DNA of 64,000 nt from Rheinheimera sp. D18 (lineage in GTDB: Bacteria > Pseudomonadota > Gammaproteobacteria > Enterobacterales > Alteromonadaceae): contig NZ_CP037745.1 in the NCBI RefSeq assembly GCF_004345025.1, positions 1,674,001 through 1,738,000 of the forward strand, given 5' to 3'. The number at the start of each line of letters is the position of its first letter. The stretch's first letter is position 1. A model generated the notes under the pieces. The model ran no database searches. It was not told the origin of the DNA and saw only the letters and a program-made list of their open reading frames with translations. Below, piece after piece: positions 38,748 through 48,931 of this stretch. The position numbers and the translations under genes were made by a program.

Positions 38748-39530
38748 TTAGGCTACTCGTTTTACTAAGTTAAATAACGTATAAAAATTATCCGTCGTGG
38801 CTTTTGCTAGGCTGTCTAGACTTACGCCTTTAACCTCAGCAACAGCCTTTGCTACTGCGCTAACATAAGCCGGTTGGTTAGTTTTACCACGAAACGGCAC
38901 TGGCGTTAGATAAGGTGCATCTGTTTCTATTAGCAGACGATCAAGCGGTAAACGTTTAACTACATCGCGCAGCTCGGTGGCATTACGAAACGTCATAATG
39001 CCTGAAATTGAAATATAAAAACCCAGATCAAGTGCAGCTTTAGCCATATCCCAGTTTTCAGTAAAACAGTGTAAAACACCACTGGCTTTATCCGCATTAT
39101 GGCTACGCATTAATGCCAAGGTATCGGCTCTAGCATCGCGGGTATGAATAATTAACGGCTTAGCGAGCTGATTAGCTACGTCAATATGGCTAACGAAAGC
39201 AGCCTGTTGGCTAAGTTTAGACTCTGGTGAGTAAAAATAATCTAGCCCTGTTTCACCCACAGCAACCACAGTATCTCGCTGACACTGCTGTAACAACTGT
39301 TCTGGGTCTACCTTGTCATGCTGGTGCAACGGGTGCTCGCCACAAGATATAGACACATTAGTAAATGGAGCAACGCTTTGGGCCATTTGCTCAAATTCGG
39401 ATAAGCTTACGCACACACATAACATGTGCTGAATTTGTTCAGCCTTTGCATTATCGACAACTTGCTCAAGGGTTAACCCTAGTTTATCAAGCTCTAGCCG
39501 ATCAAGATGGCAATGTGAATCTACAAACAA
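38748..39530 (-). CDS. TatD-family metal-dependent hydrolase
   Basis: A 260-residue TIM-barrel hydrolase (YcfH type). Metal ligands: DSHCHLD at residues 4-10, ETGLDYF near 93, IHTRDA near 128, HCFTEN near 154 and ETDAPYLTP near 204. Family members are DNases or D-aminoacyl hydrolases of uncertain main role. Last gene of the minus-strand run, 15 bases after pilZ, in the order seen in many gammaproteobacteria (tmk-holB-pilZ-tatD). Confidence 0.93.
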   Translation of the reverse strand: MFVDSHCHLDRLELDKLGLTLEQVVDNAKAEQIQHMLCVCVSLSEFEQMAQSVAPFTNVSISCGEHPLHQHDKVDPEQLLQQCQRDTVVAVGETGLDYFYSPESKLSQQAAFVSHIDVANQLAKPLIIHTRDARADTLALMRSHNADKASGVLHCFTENWDMAKAALDLGFYISISGIMTFRNATELRDVVKRLPLDRLLIETDAPYLTPVPFRGKTNQPAYVSAVAKAVAEVKGVSLDSLAKATTDNFYTLFNLVKRVA

Positions 39531-39545
39531 AATAATACTCTCAGC

Positions 39546-39872
39546 TTAAATAGTGTGGGTCGGATCAGCCGAATTTAGCATTCCGCCAAGTAGCTTCTCT
39601 ATCTGCGCACCTAATTGCGACTTATCATCAATAAAGCTAACGCCGATACCTGCAGGGTTAGAGCTTTGCGAACCATGTGGCGTGATCCAAGCTACTTTAC
39701 CCGATACGGCAATCGGCTCTAATGAATCAGGTAAGGTAACGCTCAACGCCAGCGACTGGCCCATTTTATATTGTCTTGGCGTACGAACAAACAAACCGCC
39801 TGTTTTTAAAAATGGCATATAGCTGCGGTATAAATCTTTTAAATCATTGAAGCCTATTGTTAGCTCTTCCAT
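39546..39872 (-). CDS. pilZ: PilZ-domain protein (type IV pilus PilZ)
   Basis: A 108-residue single PilZ domain. It starts FNDLKDLYRSYMPFLKTGG and continues LFVRTPRQYKMGQ and GVSFIDD. The c-di-GMP RxxxR and DxSxxG motifs are not complete, as in the canonical pilus PilZ, which acts by protein contacts in pilus assembly. Its place between holB and tatD is the usual pilZ locus. Eleven bases after holB. Confidence 0.9.
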   Translation of the reverse strand: MEELTIGFNDLKDLYRSYMPFLKTGGLFVRTPRQYKMGQSLALSVTLPDSLEPIAVSGKVAWITPHGSQSSNPAGIGVSFIDDKSQLGAQIEKLLGGMLNSADPTHTI

Positions 39873-39883
39873 AAATACTCCAC

Positions 39884-40777
39884 TTAACCTTGCAGTCGTT
39901 TTAACTCAATTAAAAACGCACTTAAAGCAAGCTGCTTATTCTGCCCTAAAATTTGTATTTCGTCACGACACCAGCGGCTATACAACTGATGTATTGCTAG
40001 AACACGTTGCGGATTATGGCCAATTAAACTAGGCAATAATTGTTGGCGAAGTAGCCAACCGATAATCTGGCTTAATCCGCTAATTGCCTCTAGCTGTTTT
40101 ACGCAATCGGCTAATACTATTTGCTGGCTAAAAAACTTCGTCAAACTATTAATAGTCACGTGTAACTGATCCGCTTCACCAGACTCTAATAAACTTAAGG
40201 CTTTTAGCGGCCCACCTGCAGCGTAAGCTAATAAGAAATCAGGCACCGCGCGATTACTATGTTGCGCTAACCAGCGCTGAATATCGTCGCCATACTGTGC
40301 AGCTATTACCCATTGTTGGCAGCGGCTAAGCAAGGTTGCCGGCAAGGTGCTACCACTGGTGCTAAACAACAGTAAAAAACTATTTTGCGGTGGCTCTTCT
40401 AAGGTTTTTAGTAACGCGTTAGCGGCAGCTTCGGTTAACTTGCTAGCGTCAGCTAATAATACTACCTTATTTTGCTGCTGCTGCGCCCTACCTTGCATAA
40501 ACTGACTAAGCTGACGCACCGCATCAACACCTATGCTTGTGCCAGAGCTGTCGACAATAAGTAAGTCAGAATGGTTGCCCGCTTCACGTAATAAACAACT
40601 TTTGCATATACCACAAGGCTTGGTTTGGGCAGTACAAAGTAAAGATGCCGCCAGCCAGTTGGCTAATAGGTGTTTACCGATACCTTCTGGACCAGTAAGT
40701 AAAATGCCATGCGCTAACTGATTAGTGTTTAGTAGCTGACTAAATTGTTGCTGATAAGATACTAACCAAGGTGGCAT
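39884..40777 (-). CDS. holB: DNA polymerase III delta-prime subunit
   Basis: A 297-residue clamp-loader subunit. LLTGPEGIGKHLLA near residue 26 (modified P-loop), zinc cysteines CTAQTKPCGICKSC near 49-62, and LLKTLEEPP near 118 (SRC region SRCQQW follows). It helps load the sliding clamp at replication forks. Lies 3 bases after tmk and 11 before pilZ, a standard cluster. Confidence 0.95.
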   Translation of the reverse strand: MPPWLVSYQQQFSQLLNTNQLAHGILLTGPEGIGKHLLANWLAASLLCTAQTKPCGICKSCLLREAGNHSDLLIVDSSGTSIGVDAVRQLSQFMQGRAQQQQNKVVLLADASKLTEAAANALLKTLEEPPQNSFLLLFSTSGSTLPATLLSRCQQWVIAAQYGDDIQRWLAQHSNRAVPDFLLAYAAGGPLKALSLLESGEADQLHVTINSLTKFFSQQIVLADCVKQLEAISGLSQIIGWLLRQQLLPSLIGHNPQRVLAIHQLYSRWCRDEIQILGQNKQLALSAFLIELKRLQG

Positions 40778-40780
40778 AAA

Positions 40781-41407
40781 TTAACCCACTGCCGGAGTAA
40801 GTGCTTTAGCAATACTTTGCTGTACTTGCTCTATCGTTTGGTTAGCATCAATGATGGCAATATTGGGCTCCGTATGGGCAATGTGTAAGTATTTTTCGCG
40901 GATGCGTTGAAAAAATGCCAGTTGCTCTAATTCAATACGATCCAGTTCACCGCGCACCCGAGCGCGCTCTAAACCAATTGCAGGATCAATATCTAAATAC
41001 AAGGTTAAATCAGGCGTTAAATCTCCCAGCACAGCTTGACGCAGTTGATTAATAAACGGCTCGTCAAGTTGCCGACCACCACCTTGATATGCACGAGACG
41101 ACAGATCGTGTCGGTCAGCTAATACCCATTTACCTTGTGCAAGTGCAGGATTAATCACATTTAGCAGTAATTGCATGCGCGCGGCATACATTAGTAATAG
41201 CTCGGTTTGGGGGGCAATAATTTCTGTCGTTTGTACTTGTTTAATTAAGTTACGTAAACTTTCAGCTAACGGCGTACCGCCGGGCTCACGGGTGCAAACA
41301 ACGTCATGCCCTAATTGCTGCAAATACTGTTTAACATAGGCGATAGCCGTACTCTTTCCTGCGCCTTCAAGGCCTTCAACAACAATAAACTTGCCTTTAT
41401 GGCTCAT
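40781..41407 (-). CDS. tmk: Thymidylate kinase
   Basis: A 208-residue dTMP kinase. P-loop [10 protein letters not shown] at residues 11-20, DR-type motif [11 protein letters not shown] near 40, [15 protein letters not shown] near 98, and the LID region [12 protein letters not shown]. Makes dTDP for DNA synthesis. Its start overlaps the mltG stop by 4 bases. Confidence 0.97.
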   Translation of the reverse strand: MSHKGKFIVVEGLEGAGKSTAIAYVKQYLQQLGHDVVCTREPGGTPLAESLRNLIKQVQTTEIIAPQTELLLMYAARMQLLLNVINPALAQGKWVLADRHDLSSRAYQGGGRQLDEPFINQLRQAVLGDLTPDLTLYLDIDPAIGLERARVRGELDRIELEQLAFFQRIREKYLHIAHTEPNIAIIDANQTIEQVQQSIAKALTPAVG

Positions 41408-42414
41408 AATTTTGCTCCCAAAATATATTTTTTTACTGCACGATTATGCTGCTCTAATGTGGAAGAAAACTGATGAGTACCATCGCCTTTACTGACAAAA
41501 TAAAACAACTCTGTTTCCGCGGGCTTTGCTACCGCTTGTAACGATGCACGACCAACCAAACTTATCGGTCCTGGCGGTAAACCATGGTGACGATAGGTAT
41601 TATACGGGTGTGGGTTGCTTAAATCGGCTCGAGTAATATTACCGTTAAAATTATCTAAACCGTAAATTACTGTAGGATCCGTTTGCAAACGCATATTTTT
41701 GCGTAACCGATTTATAAAAACCGATGCTACTAAGGTTTTTTCTGGCGGATAGCTACTTTCCTTCTCAATAATAGAGGCCAGTATTAATAGCTGATATCGG
41801 TTTTGTAGCGGCAAGTTATCTTGGCGCTGCTGCCATGCCTGTTCTAGCTCTATTAGTAAGGCGCGCTGTGCACGCATAACCAACGCACTTACTTTGCTAT
41901 TAGCCGTGTAGTAATACGTATCAGGGTAAAGCAGTGCTTCACTATTGACCGGCTTTTCACCCCACTCGGCTGGCCATTGCAATAGCTGTAATACCTCGGC
42001 CGCGGAACGTATATCTTGCTGTAAATAAGGGGCTCGTTGTATTCGCTCTAAGCTTTGTTGCAAGGTTTCGCCATCAATTAGCGTTAACGAAAACTGCGCT
42101 TCTTTACCACTACGAAATAAAGCTAGTACCTGTAATAAGGTATGCTGATTATCAAGACGAAACACGCCCTGCTGCACCGCAGCCTCTGCTGGGTGTAGTT
42201 TAAGATATAACTTTAATGACAAACATTCTGCTGTACTTAGCAGCTGTTGTTGCTGCCAACGCTGACATAACTGCGCGGCAGAACTGCCTGAGGGCACAGT
42301 ATAAATACGCTCAGGCAAAGCAAGGCTGATCTGCTGCACATAGCGCACTACAGCGTAATAGCCCGCTGCGCATAGCAGTAGAAATAGAATAATAATTTTC
42401 AGCGACTTTAGCAT
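41404..42414 (-). CDS. mltG: Endolytic murein transglycosylase MltG
   Basis: A 336-residue YceG-like protein with one N-terminal membrane helix ([17 protein letters not shown]) and a LysM-like region followed by the catalytic domain. The catalytic glutamate is in LASIIEKES near residue 214, then [20 protein letters not shown] and [16 protein letters not shown]. It cuts nascent peptidoglycan strands. Lies between pabC and tmk as in E. coli. Confidence 0.96.
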   Translation of the reverse strand: MLKSLKIIILFLLLCAAGYYAVVRYVQQISLALPERIYTVPSGSSAAQLCQRWQQQQLLSTAECLSLKLYLKLHPAEAAVQQGVFRLDNQHTLLQVLALFRSGKEAQFSLTLIDGETLQQSLERIQRAPYLQQDIRSAAEVLQLLQWPAEWGEKPVNSEALLYPDTYYYTANSKVSALVMRAQRALLIELEQAWQQRQDNLPLQNRYQLLILASIIEKESSYPPEKTLVASVFINRLRKNMRLQTDPTVIYGLDNFNGNITRADLSNPHPYNTYRHHGLPPGPISLVGRASLQAVAKPAETELFYFVSKGDGTHQFSSTLEQHNRAVKKYILGAKL

Positions 42415-42449
42415 ATTACCTGCGGTTTTAATGTCTAGGGTTTAAATGG

Positions 42450-43223
42450 CTACGCGTTCAATTTCTGTTGTAATTGCTGCACTGGCAATAGTGTCAGTTC
42501 TTGATTATTAATACTTTTAACCGGAACTATACCCATAAGTGCATTGCAGATAAACATTGCCTCTACGTTTGCTAGTTCATTTAGCCGCCAGCTAACTTCG
42601 GCTATATCTAACAGCTGTTTACGGTGTTGCTGCATAATATGCTGGCGCATTACGCCGTTAACACCGGCTCGTGTCAGTTCAGGTGTATACCAGTTACCCG
42701 AGCGATAGAAAAATACATTTGCGGCGGTAGCTTCGGTAATAAAACCTTGCTGATCTAGTACTAAAAGATCATCAGCGTCCGTTTGGGCTAACTCTTGCTT
42801 TAATAATACTTGCTCTAAACGATTATTATGTTTTAAACCCGCCAGCAATGGCTGAATACCAAGTTGTAACCTCGCGGTGCTTAACTGCACACCCAGCCGC
42901 TGTGCCATAGTATAATCAGGCATAGCACTGCTGCTAATATAAATACGTGGTTGGCTTACGTCTTGGCAAGCATAACCTCGCCCGCCTTCGCCACGCGAAA
43001 TCAATATTTTTATAACCTGTTGCGTTAAGGTCACTGCAGCTTCAGCTTGGCGTTGCAATGCAAACCAGTCAATATCGCCAAAACCTAATGTGGTCGCACC
43101 TAGTTGCAAACGTTGCAGATGTAACGGCCATAATTGAATTTTACCACCACGCACTTGCATAGTAGTAAAAAGGCCATCACCGTAATTAAAGCTGCGATCT
43201 TGAGTATGTATAGCCGCTTGCAC
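42450..43223 (-). CDS. pabC: 4-amino-4-deoxychorismate lyase PabC
   Basis: A fold-type IV PLP enzyme that makes p-aminobenzoate for folate. DRSFNYGDGLFTTMQV near the N-terminus, PLP lysine in LKHNNRLEQVLLKQE near residue 143, and ITEATAANVFF near 182. The annotated GTG at 43223 is the only usual start codon; however, STYLVTG just upstream in the same frame resembles the normal N-terminus (compare xFLINGH of E. coli), and no ATG, GTG or TTG lies there. The true start is therefore uncertain by about 7 residues. Part of the fabF-pabC-mltG-tmk-holB run. Confidence 0.9.
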   Translation of the reverse strand: MQAAIHTQDRSFNYGDGLFTTMQVRGGKIQLWPLHLQRLQLGATTLGFGDIDWFALQRQAEAAVTLTQQVIKILISRGEGGRGYACQDVSQPRIYISSSAMPDYTMAQRLGVQLSTARLQLGIQPLLAGLKHNNRLEQVLLKQELAQTDADDLLVLDQQGFITEATAANVFFYRSGNWYTPELTRAGVNGVMRQHIMQQHRKQLLDIAEVSWRLNELANVEAMFICNALMGIVPVKSINNQELTLLPVQQLQQKLNA

Positions 43224-43270
43224 ACCTGTTACCAGATAAGTAGAAACAGCCGCAGTATGCCTTAAAATGC

Positions 43271-43304
43271 AGATAAAACAAAGGCCGCACTAGGCAGCCT
43301 TTGT
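43271..43304 (-). terminator. Terminator after fabF
   Basis: Arms ACAAAGGC (43278-43285) and GCCTTTGT (43297-43304); on the minus strand the stem is followed by TTTATC. It lies 17 bases after the fabF stop. Confidence 0.75.
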
Positions 43305-43320
43305 TAATCAATACAGCAGA

Positions 43321-44559
43321 TTATACGCGCTTGAACAAGATAGAACCGTTAGTACCACCAAAGCCAAATGAATTACACAATGCATAATCCATCGTAACTT
43401 GACGTGATTCAAGAGGCACATAATCCAAATCACAACCGACATCGGGGTTGTCCAGATTAATGGTTGGCGTAACCACTTTATCTTGTAACGACAATACGGT
43501 AATGATGGATTCAACCGAACCCGCCGCACCCAGTAAATGACCAATCATTGATTTAGACGAACTGACCATCACTTTATCAATGTTGTTGGCAAATACCGAT
43601 TTAATCGCCATCGTTTCAGCAATATCACCCGCCGGAGTAGAAGTACCATGAGCATTAATATAAGCAACTTGCTCAGGGTTAATTTGCGCATCGTTTAATG
43701 CATTACGCATAGCAGCGGCTGCACCAGCACCGTTTTCTGGTGGCGATGTCATATGGTAAGCGTCGCCACTCATACCAAAACCAACTAGCTCGGCATAAAT
43801 TTTAGCGCCACGTGCTTTAGCGTGCTCGTATTCTTCAACTACCATTACACCCGCGCCGTCGCCTAGCACAAAACCATCTCGGTCTTTATCCCACGGCCGA
43901 CTCGCTTGCTGTGGTGAATCGTTACGTGTCGACAGCGCCCGCGCTGCACCAAAACCACCCATGCCTAAAGGCGTAGAGGCTTTTTCAGCACCACCGGCAA
44001 TCATAACGTCGGCATCGCCGTAGCTAATCATACGTGCAGCATGGCCAATATTATGCACACCTGTAGTACAGGCGGTTACAATACTGATATTAGGGCCTTG
44101 CAAACCCAACATTATTGATAACTGACCAGCAATCATATTGATAATGGTTGATGGCACAAAAAACGGTGATAACCGCTTCGGGCCACTTGCCATTAATTTA
44201 GTGTGGTTTTCTTCAATTAAGCCTAAACCACCAATACCAGAGCCTATAGCAGCACCAATACGTGGCGCATTTTGCTCAGTTATTTCAATGCCCGAGTCAC
44301 GAAATGCCTGAATACCAGCAGCGACACCATACTGAATAAAGAGATCCATTTTTTTCGCGTCTTTTGTCGAAAAATACGGCTCCACATCAAAATTTCTTAC
44401 CAAACCAGCAAACTTGGTAGTATAGGCACTAGTATCGAAATGATCGATCAGCGATATACCACTTTTACCCTGCTGTAAGCCTTTCCAGCTTGAGGCGACA
44501 TCATTACCCAGCGGCGTTAACATGCCTAAACCGGTAACTACCACACGACGTTTTGCCAC
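43321..44559 (-). CDS. fabF: Beta-ketoacyl-ACP synthase II
   Basis: A 412-residue elongating condensing enzyme of fatty acid synthesis. [19 protein letters not shown] at the N-terminus, catalytic cysteine in [14 protein letters not shown] near residue 164, histidines in [11 protein letters not shown] near 303 and [14 protein letters not shown] near 340, and [12 protein letters not shown] at the end. I choose GTG 44559 because GGAGG sits 5 bases upstream and the N-terminus then matches FabF; the ATG at 44574 lies before that ribosome site. Follows acpP after an attenuator-like hairpin. Confidence 0.96.
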   Translation of the reverse strand: MAKRRVVVTGLGMLTPLGNDVASSWKGLQQGKSGISLIDHFDTSAYTTKFAGLVRNFDVEPYFSTKDAKKMDLFIQYGVAAGIQAFRDSGIEITEQNAPRIGAAIGSGIGGLGLIEENHTKLMASGPKRLSPFFVPSTIINMIAGQLSIMLGLQGPNISIVTACTTGVHNIGHAARMISYGDADVMIAGGAEKASTPLGMGGFGAARALSTRNDSPQQASRPWDKDRDGFVLGDGAGVMVVEEYEHAKARGAKIYAELVGFGMSGDAYHMTSPPENGAGAAAAMRNALNDAQINPEQVAYINAHGTSTPAGDIAETMAIKSVFANNIDKVMVSSSKSMIGHLLGAAGSVESIITVLSLQDKVVTPTINLDNPDVGCDLDYVPLESRQVTMDYALCNSFGFGGTNGSILFKRV

Positions 44560-44585
44560 AAAATCCTCCGCCATGGAAATTTTCT

Positions 44586-44620
44586 TTTATAAACAAAAAC
44601 GGGTAGCCAGGCTACCCGTT
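44586..44620 (-). terminator. Terminator or attenuator between acpP and fabF
   Basis: Arms AACGGGTAGC (44598-44607) and GCTACCCGTT (44611-44620), T-run TTTTTGTTTAT on the minus strand. Probably gives excess acpP over fabF mRNA. Confidence 0.85.
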
Positions 44621-44635
44621 CTGCAAGCTGTTCGC

Positions 44636-44872
44636 TTACTCTGCGTGTGCTTTGATATAATCAATAGCAGACTGAACAGTCGTAATTTTTTCAGCTTCTT
44701 CGTCAGGAATCTCAGTATCGAATTCTTCTTCAAGCGCCATTACTAATTCAACGGTATCTAATGAATCGGCACCTAAATCTTCAACGAATGACGCTTCGTG
44801 CTTCACTTCGTCTTCTTTAACACCCAGTTGTTCGATAATAATTTTCTTTACGCGTTCTTCGATGTTGCTCAT
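44636..44872 (-). CDS. acpP: Acyl carrier protein
   Basis: A 78-residue acidic carrier protein. The phosphopantetheine serine is in [15 protein letters not shown] near residue 37. Carries growing acyl chains for the Fab enzymes, PlsX and others. AAAGG-type ribosome site, 7 bases from ATG. About 137 bases after fabG, so it may also have its own promoter. Confidence 0.98.
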   Translation of the reverse strand: MSNIEERVKKIIIEQLGVKEDEVKHEASFVEDLGADSLDTVELVMALEEEFDTEIPDEEAEKITTVQSAIDYIKAHAE

Positions 44873-45009
44873 CTTTTTTTCCTTTTTCTCATATAAATCG
44901 CAACAATTCGTGCAATTTTGTGTGGCGCTAGTTTATGCGTAAGTTTTATGGGTTGCAAGTAAACAAAACAGCATTTTTTGCTGGTCAAACCTGCTTATAT
45001 TCCCAATAC

Positions 45010-45756
45010 TTACACCATATACATCCCGCCGTTTACGTGAATCGTTTCACCAGTAATGTAAGCCGCCTGATTAGACGCTAAAAACGCAGCTGTTGCAGCA
45101 ATTTCTTCTGGCTTACCTAATCGGTTTGCTGGTACTTGGCCAAAGATACTTTCTTTTTGTTCTTCAGACAGCTCTTTAGTCATGTCAGTATCAATAAAAC
45201 CTGGAGCAATAGCATTTACGGTAATTCCGCGCGATGCAACTTCACGGGCTAATGATTTAGTAAAACCCAGCACCCCGGCTTTAGCTGCCGCATAATTGGT
45301 TTGGCCTGCGTTGCCCATAGAGCCCACTACCGAACCAATATTAATGATACGACCAAAACGTTTTTTCATCATGCTACGCATTACCGCTTTGCTTAAACGA
45401 TAAACTGATGTCAAATTGGTTTGTATTATGTCAAACCATTCATCATCTTTCATGCGCATTAGTAAATTATCGCGCGTAATACCGGCATTATTAACTAAAA
45501 TATCGATATCACCAAACTGGTTTTTTATTTGCTCTAAGCATTGTTCAATTGACGCTGTATCGCCAACGTTTAACACTAAGCCACAGCCTTTATCACCTAA
45601 ATAACTACTAATAGCCGCCGCGCCTTTTTCTGAAGTTGCCGTACCAACGACTTGCGCTCCTAGCGCCGCTAACTGCTCGGCAATCGCGCGGCCTATACCA
45701 CGGCTAGCGCCAGTGACCAGTGCTACCTTGCCTTCTAATGAAATAAAATTTGTCAT
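45010..45756 (-). CDS. fabG: 3-oxoacyl-ACP reductase
   Basis: A 248-residue SDR enzyme. TGASRGIGRAIA near residue 16, NNAGITRDNLL near 89, catalytic serine in IGSVVGSMG and YAAAKAG near 154. NADPH-dependent reduction of beta-ketoacyl-ACP. Ten bases after fabD in the fab operon. Confidence 0.97.
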   Translation of the reverse strand: MTNFISLEGKVALVTGASRGIGRAIAEQLAALGAQVVGTATSEKGAAAISSYLGDKGCGLVLNVGDTASIEQCLEQIKNQFGDIDILVNNAGITRDNLLMRMKDDEWFDIIQTNLTSVYRLSKAVMRSMMKKRFGRIINIGSVVGSMGNAGQTNYAAAKAGVLGFTKSLAREVASRGITVNAIAPGFIDTDMTKELSEEQKESIFGQVPANRLGKPEEIAATAAFLASNQAAYITGETIHVNGGMYMV

Positions 45757-45765
45757 TTTTAACCC

Positions 45766-46701
45766 TTATTCATTAGCTAACGCTGCTTGTAGTGCTGCGC
45801 TATCGCTAACCGAAGCTGTAATTAGTTCTTTATTGATACGTTTAATCAGACCACTTAATACCTTACCCGCACCTAATTCTATTACCTGTGTTACACCTTG
45901 TGCCGCTAACCATTCAATGGTTTCTGTCCAACGCACTGGGCTGTATAACTGGCGTACTAACGCATCTTTAACTGCGGCCGCATCGGTAGCGATGGCAACA
46001 TCAACGTTATTAATCACAGGTATTGCCGCGTCGCTAAAATTAAGCGCAGCTAAATCAATGGCCAATTGCTCGGCAGCTGGGCGCATTAATGCGCAATGTG
46101 ACGGCACACTTACCGGTAATGGCAGTGCACGTTTAGCGCCGGCCGCTTTACATAGTTCACCAGCGCGCTCAACAGCCGCTTTATTACCAGCAATCACCAC
46201 TTGGCCTGGCGAATTAAAATTAACCGGCGATACTACTTCGCCTTGCGCCGCGTCAGCACAGGCTTTGGCAATAGCAGCATCGTCTAAACCAATAATAGCC
46301 GACATAGCCCCGACACCCGCAGGTACGGCTTGCTGCATGTAGTTACCGCGCTTTTCAACTAACTTAACCGCATCTGCCAGTGATAACACACCTGCACACA
46401 CTAATGCTGAGTACTCTCCTAAAGAGTGACCCGCAAAGTATACTGGCGTGGTGCCATTTTGCTGCTGCCATAACCGCCACACTGCAACCGATGCAGTTAA
46501 TAGCGCGGGTTGGGTGCGGTGCGTTTCGTTTAAATCAGCCTCAGGACCATTAGCAACTAGTGCCCATAAATCATAACCTAAGGCTGCAGATGCTTCAGTA
46601 AAGGTATGCTTTACTACATCATATTGCTGGTGTAAATCGGCCAACATACCTAAGCTTTGCGAACCTTGACCTGGAAAAACAATCGCCAATTTTGTTGTCA
46701 T
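45766..46701 (-). CDS. fabD: Malonyl-CoA:ACP transacylase
   Basis: A 311-residue enzyme transferring malonyl units to ACP. FPGQGSQSLGM at residues 9-19, nucleophile serine in GHSLGEYSA near 91, and histidine in VPSHCALMRPA near 201. Between fabH and fabG, usual order. Confidence 0.97.
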   Translation of the reverse strand: MTTKLAIVFPGQGSQSLGMLADLHQQYDVVKHTFTEASAALGYDLWALVANGPEADLNETHRTQPALLTASVAVWRLWQQQNGTTPVYFAGHSLGEYSALVCAGVLSLADAVKLVEKRGNYMQQAVPAGVGAMSAIIGLDDAAIAKACADAAQGEVVSPVNFNSPGQVVIAGNKAAVERAGELCKAAGAKRALPLPVSVPSHCALMRPAAEQLAIDLAALNFSDAAIPVINNVDVAIATDAAAVKDALVRQLYSPVRWTETIEWLAAQGVTQVIELGAGKVLSGLIKRINKELITASVSDSAALQAALANE

Positions 46702-46737
46702 TTTAGATCCTGAAAATTGTATTGTTGGTATTGGCGT

Positions 46738-47697
46738 TTAATAACGCACTAACGCTGATGCCCATGCAAAACCACCACCGAAAGCTTCAAGTAGTAAGGT
46801 TTGTCCGCGTTTAATGCGACCATCACGAATGGCTTCATCTAATGCGGTAGGCACAGTAGCTGCCGAGGTATTGCCGTAACGGTCTAGGTTAATAACTACC
46901 TGATCCATCGACATATCCAGTTTACGCGCAACTGCAGCAATAATACGTAAGTTAGCCTGATGCGGTACTAACCAGTCAATTTCTGATTTTTGCATATTAT
47001 TCGCCGCTAACGTTTGCTCAACAGCTTCAGAAAGTTTAGTTACGGCTACTTTAAATACGTCGTTACCTTTCATCGAACCCCAAGATTCATGTACCGATTG
47101 CTCGTTACCACGAATAGGATTATCAACGTACAGTAATTCAGAATACTTACCATCAGCGTGAATATGGGTAGATAAAATGCCAGGTTGCTCTGAGGCTTCA
47201 AGCAATACCGCACCAGCAGCATCGCCGAATAAAATAACCATGCTGCGATCTTCTGGCGAAATTAAACGCGACAAACAATCTGAACCAATAACTAAAATAC
47301 GCTTGGCCATACCGGTTTTAATATACTGATCGGCAATACTTAAACCGTAACAAAAGCCGGCACAAGCCGCAGCAATATCAAAGGCGGGAATAGCAGGTAT
47401 TTCTAGCTCACGTTGAATTTCACAGGCCGAGCTAGGTAATGCGCGCGAACCACTCGTGGTTGCACAAATAATCATATCGATGCTGTTTTTATCAATACCG
47501 GCTGCTTCAATGGCTTTTAGTGCAGCTTGCGCGCCCATAGTGGCAACGGTTTCGTTCTCACCAATAAGCCTGCGCTCTCTAATGCCGGTACGTTCGATAA
47601 TCCATTCGTCGGTAGTTTCTACCATTGTTTCCAAATCCGCGTTACTGCGGATCTGTGACGGGAAGTAACTCCCGGTACCTATAATGCGTGAATACAT
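46738..47697 (-). CDS. fabH: Beta-ketoacyl-ACP synthase III
   Basis: A 319-residue initiating condensing enzyme. [14 protein letters not shown] near residue 31, catalytic cysteine in [12 protein letters not shown] near 112, histidine in VPHQANLRI near 245 and asparagine in [10 protein letters not shown] near 275. Six bases after plsX. Confidence 0.97.
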   Translation of the reverse strand: MYSRIIGTGSYFPSQIRSNADLETMVETTDEWIIERTGIRERRLIGENETVATMGAQAALKAIEAAGIDKNSIDMIICATTSGSRALPSSACEIQRELEIPAIPAFDIAAACAGFCYGLSIADQYIKTGMAKRILVIGSDCLSRLISPEDRSMVILFGDAAGAVLLEASEQPGILSTHIHADGKYSELLYVDNPIRGNEQSVHESWGSMKGNDVFKVAVTKLSEAVEQTLAANNMQKSEIDWLVPHQANLRIIAAVARKLDMSMDQVVINLDRYGNTSAATVPTALDEAIRDGRIKRGQTLLLEAFGGGFAWASALVRY

Positions 47698-47703
47698 GCG
47701 AAC

Positions 47704-48744
47704 CTACGCTTTATCAATTAATACGTGTTCCAACCGGTCTTTAATTTTAGCAGGCACTTGACGTTCAACCTCACGTACCGCTTGCCGGATGGCACTTAGA
47801 AATGCATCTTTAGTCGCATTTCCATGACTTTTCACTACAATTCCGCGCAATCCTATCAGACTTGCCCCGTTATAGTGGTCGGGGTTCACCCCCTGATAAA
47901 GGCTTTTTATAAAAGGTTTAATCATCCAGCCGAATAATTGCGCAGTTACACGATCTTTGATACTGGTTTCAAAGCGGCGTAAAATGAGTTTGGCAACACC
48001 TTCACAGGTTTTAAGCGCGACATTACCAACAAAGCCATCACAAACCACTACATCAGCTTTACCACTGAAAATATCATTACCTTCAATGTAACCAATGTAA
48101 TTAATGTCGTTGCATTCAGATAACAGCATAGATGCGCGTTTAATCTGATCTGAACCTTTAATTTCTTCTTCGCCCATATTCAGTAACGCCACCTTGGGTT
48201 TACTGATCCCAATAACCTCTTCTGCCATTACTGCACCCATTACCGCGAACTGAAATAAGGTGTCAGCGTCAGAGTTTACTGTAGCGCCTAAATCGAGCAT
48301 ATAAACGGGTGTGCTGTCTAATGATGGCAAGGTACTGATAAGCGCAGGGCGGTCAATACCATTAAGCATTTTCAGTACATAATGTGCCATCGCAATCAGT
48401 GCGCCGGTATTGCCGGCACTAACACAGGCTTGTACCTCACCCTTTTCGACCAAATCTAGTGCAACCCGCATCGACGAGTTACGCTTAGAGCGCAGGGCAA
48501 CAGCTGGCTTATCAGCCATGGTTACAACTTGGGTACTAGGATGCAAAGTAAGTTGTGGATGCGGAAATACACCGTGCAATTTTAATTGCTCGGTCAAAAT
48601 AGCTTCATCGCCACACAAGATAAGGTGTAACTCAGGAAATTCACATACCGCAGCGAGTGCCGCAGGAATAGTAGTATGGGGGCCGTGATCGCCCCCCATC
48701 ATGTCTAGTGCAAGTGTCAGCTTAGTGGGCTGCACTGAGTGCAT
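47704..48744 (-). CDS. plsX: Phosphate acyltransferase PlsX
   Basis: A 346-residue enzyme making acyl-phosphate for membrane lipid synthesis. LALDMMGGDHGP near residue 11, SKRNSSMRVALDLV near 88, SAGNTGALIAMA near 108, and NVALKTCEGVAK. Six bases after rpmF. A standard rpmF-plsX-fabH junction. Confidence 0.97.
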   Translation of the reverse strand: MHSVQPTKLTLALDMMGGDHGPHTTIPAALAAVCEFPELHLILCGDEAILTEQLKLHGVFPHPQLTLHPSTQVVTMADKPAVALRSKRNSSMRVALDLVEKGEVQACVSAGNTGALIAMAHYVLKMLNGIDRPALISTLPSLDSTPVYMLDLGATVNSDADTLFQFAVMGAVMAEEVIGISKPKVALLNMGEEEIKGSDQIKRASMLLSECNDINYIGYIEGNDIFSGKADVVVCDGFVGNVALKTCEGVAKLILRRFETSIKDRVTAQLFGWMIKPFIKSLYQGVNPDHYNGASLIGLRGIVVKSHGNATKDAFLSAIRQAVREVERQVPAKIKDRLEHVLIDKA

Positions 48745-48750
48745 CCAAAC

Positions 48751-48915
48751 TTACTTAACTTTACGGCCTTTGTAGTAACCATCGGCAGTAATGTGGTGAC
48801 GACGATGCGTTTCACCAGTAGTAGAATCAACTGACAGCGTTGGGCCAGTTAATGCATCGTGTGAACGACGCATGTCGCGGCGGGCACGTGATTTTTTGTT
48901 TTGCTGAACAGCCAT
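48751..48915 (-). CDS. rpmF: Ribosomal protein L32
   Basis: A 54-residue protein I translated directly: [20 protein letters not shown], then [30 protein letters not shown]. Typical L32 of the large ribosomal subunit, without the zinc cysteines of some forms. AGGAGATATACC precedes ATG 48915. Between yceD and plsX as in E. coli. Confidence 0.97.
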   Translation of the reverse strand: MAVQQNKKSRARRDMRRSHDALTGPTLSVDSTTGETHRRHHITADGYYKGRKVK

Positions 48916-48931
48916 GGTATATCTCCTAAAC

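Noticed and set aside
40549..40560. TGTCGACAAT inside holB, like the GntR operator
   Set aside because: Only a partial palindrome inside a conserved coding region; expected by chance.
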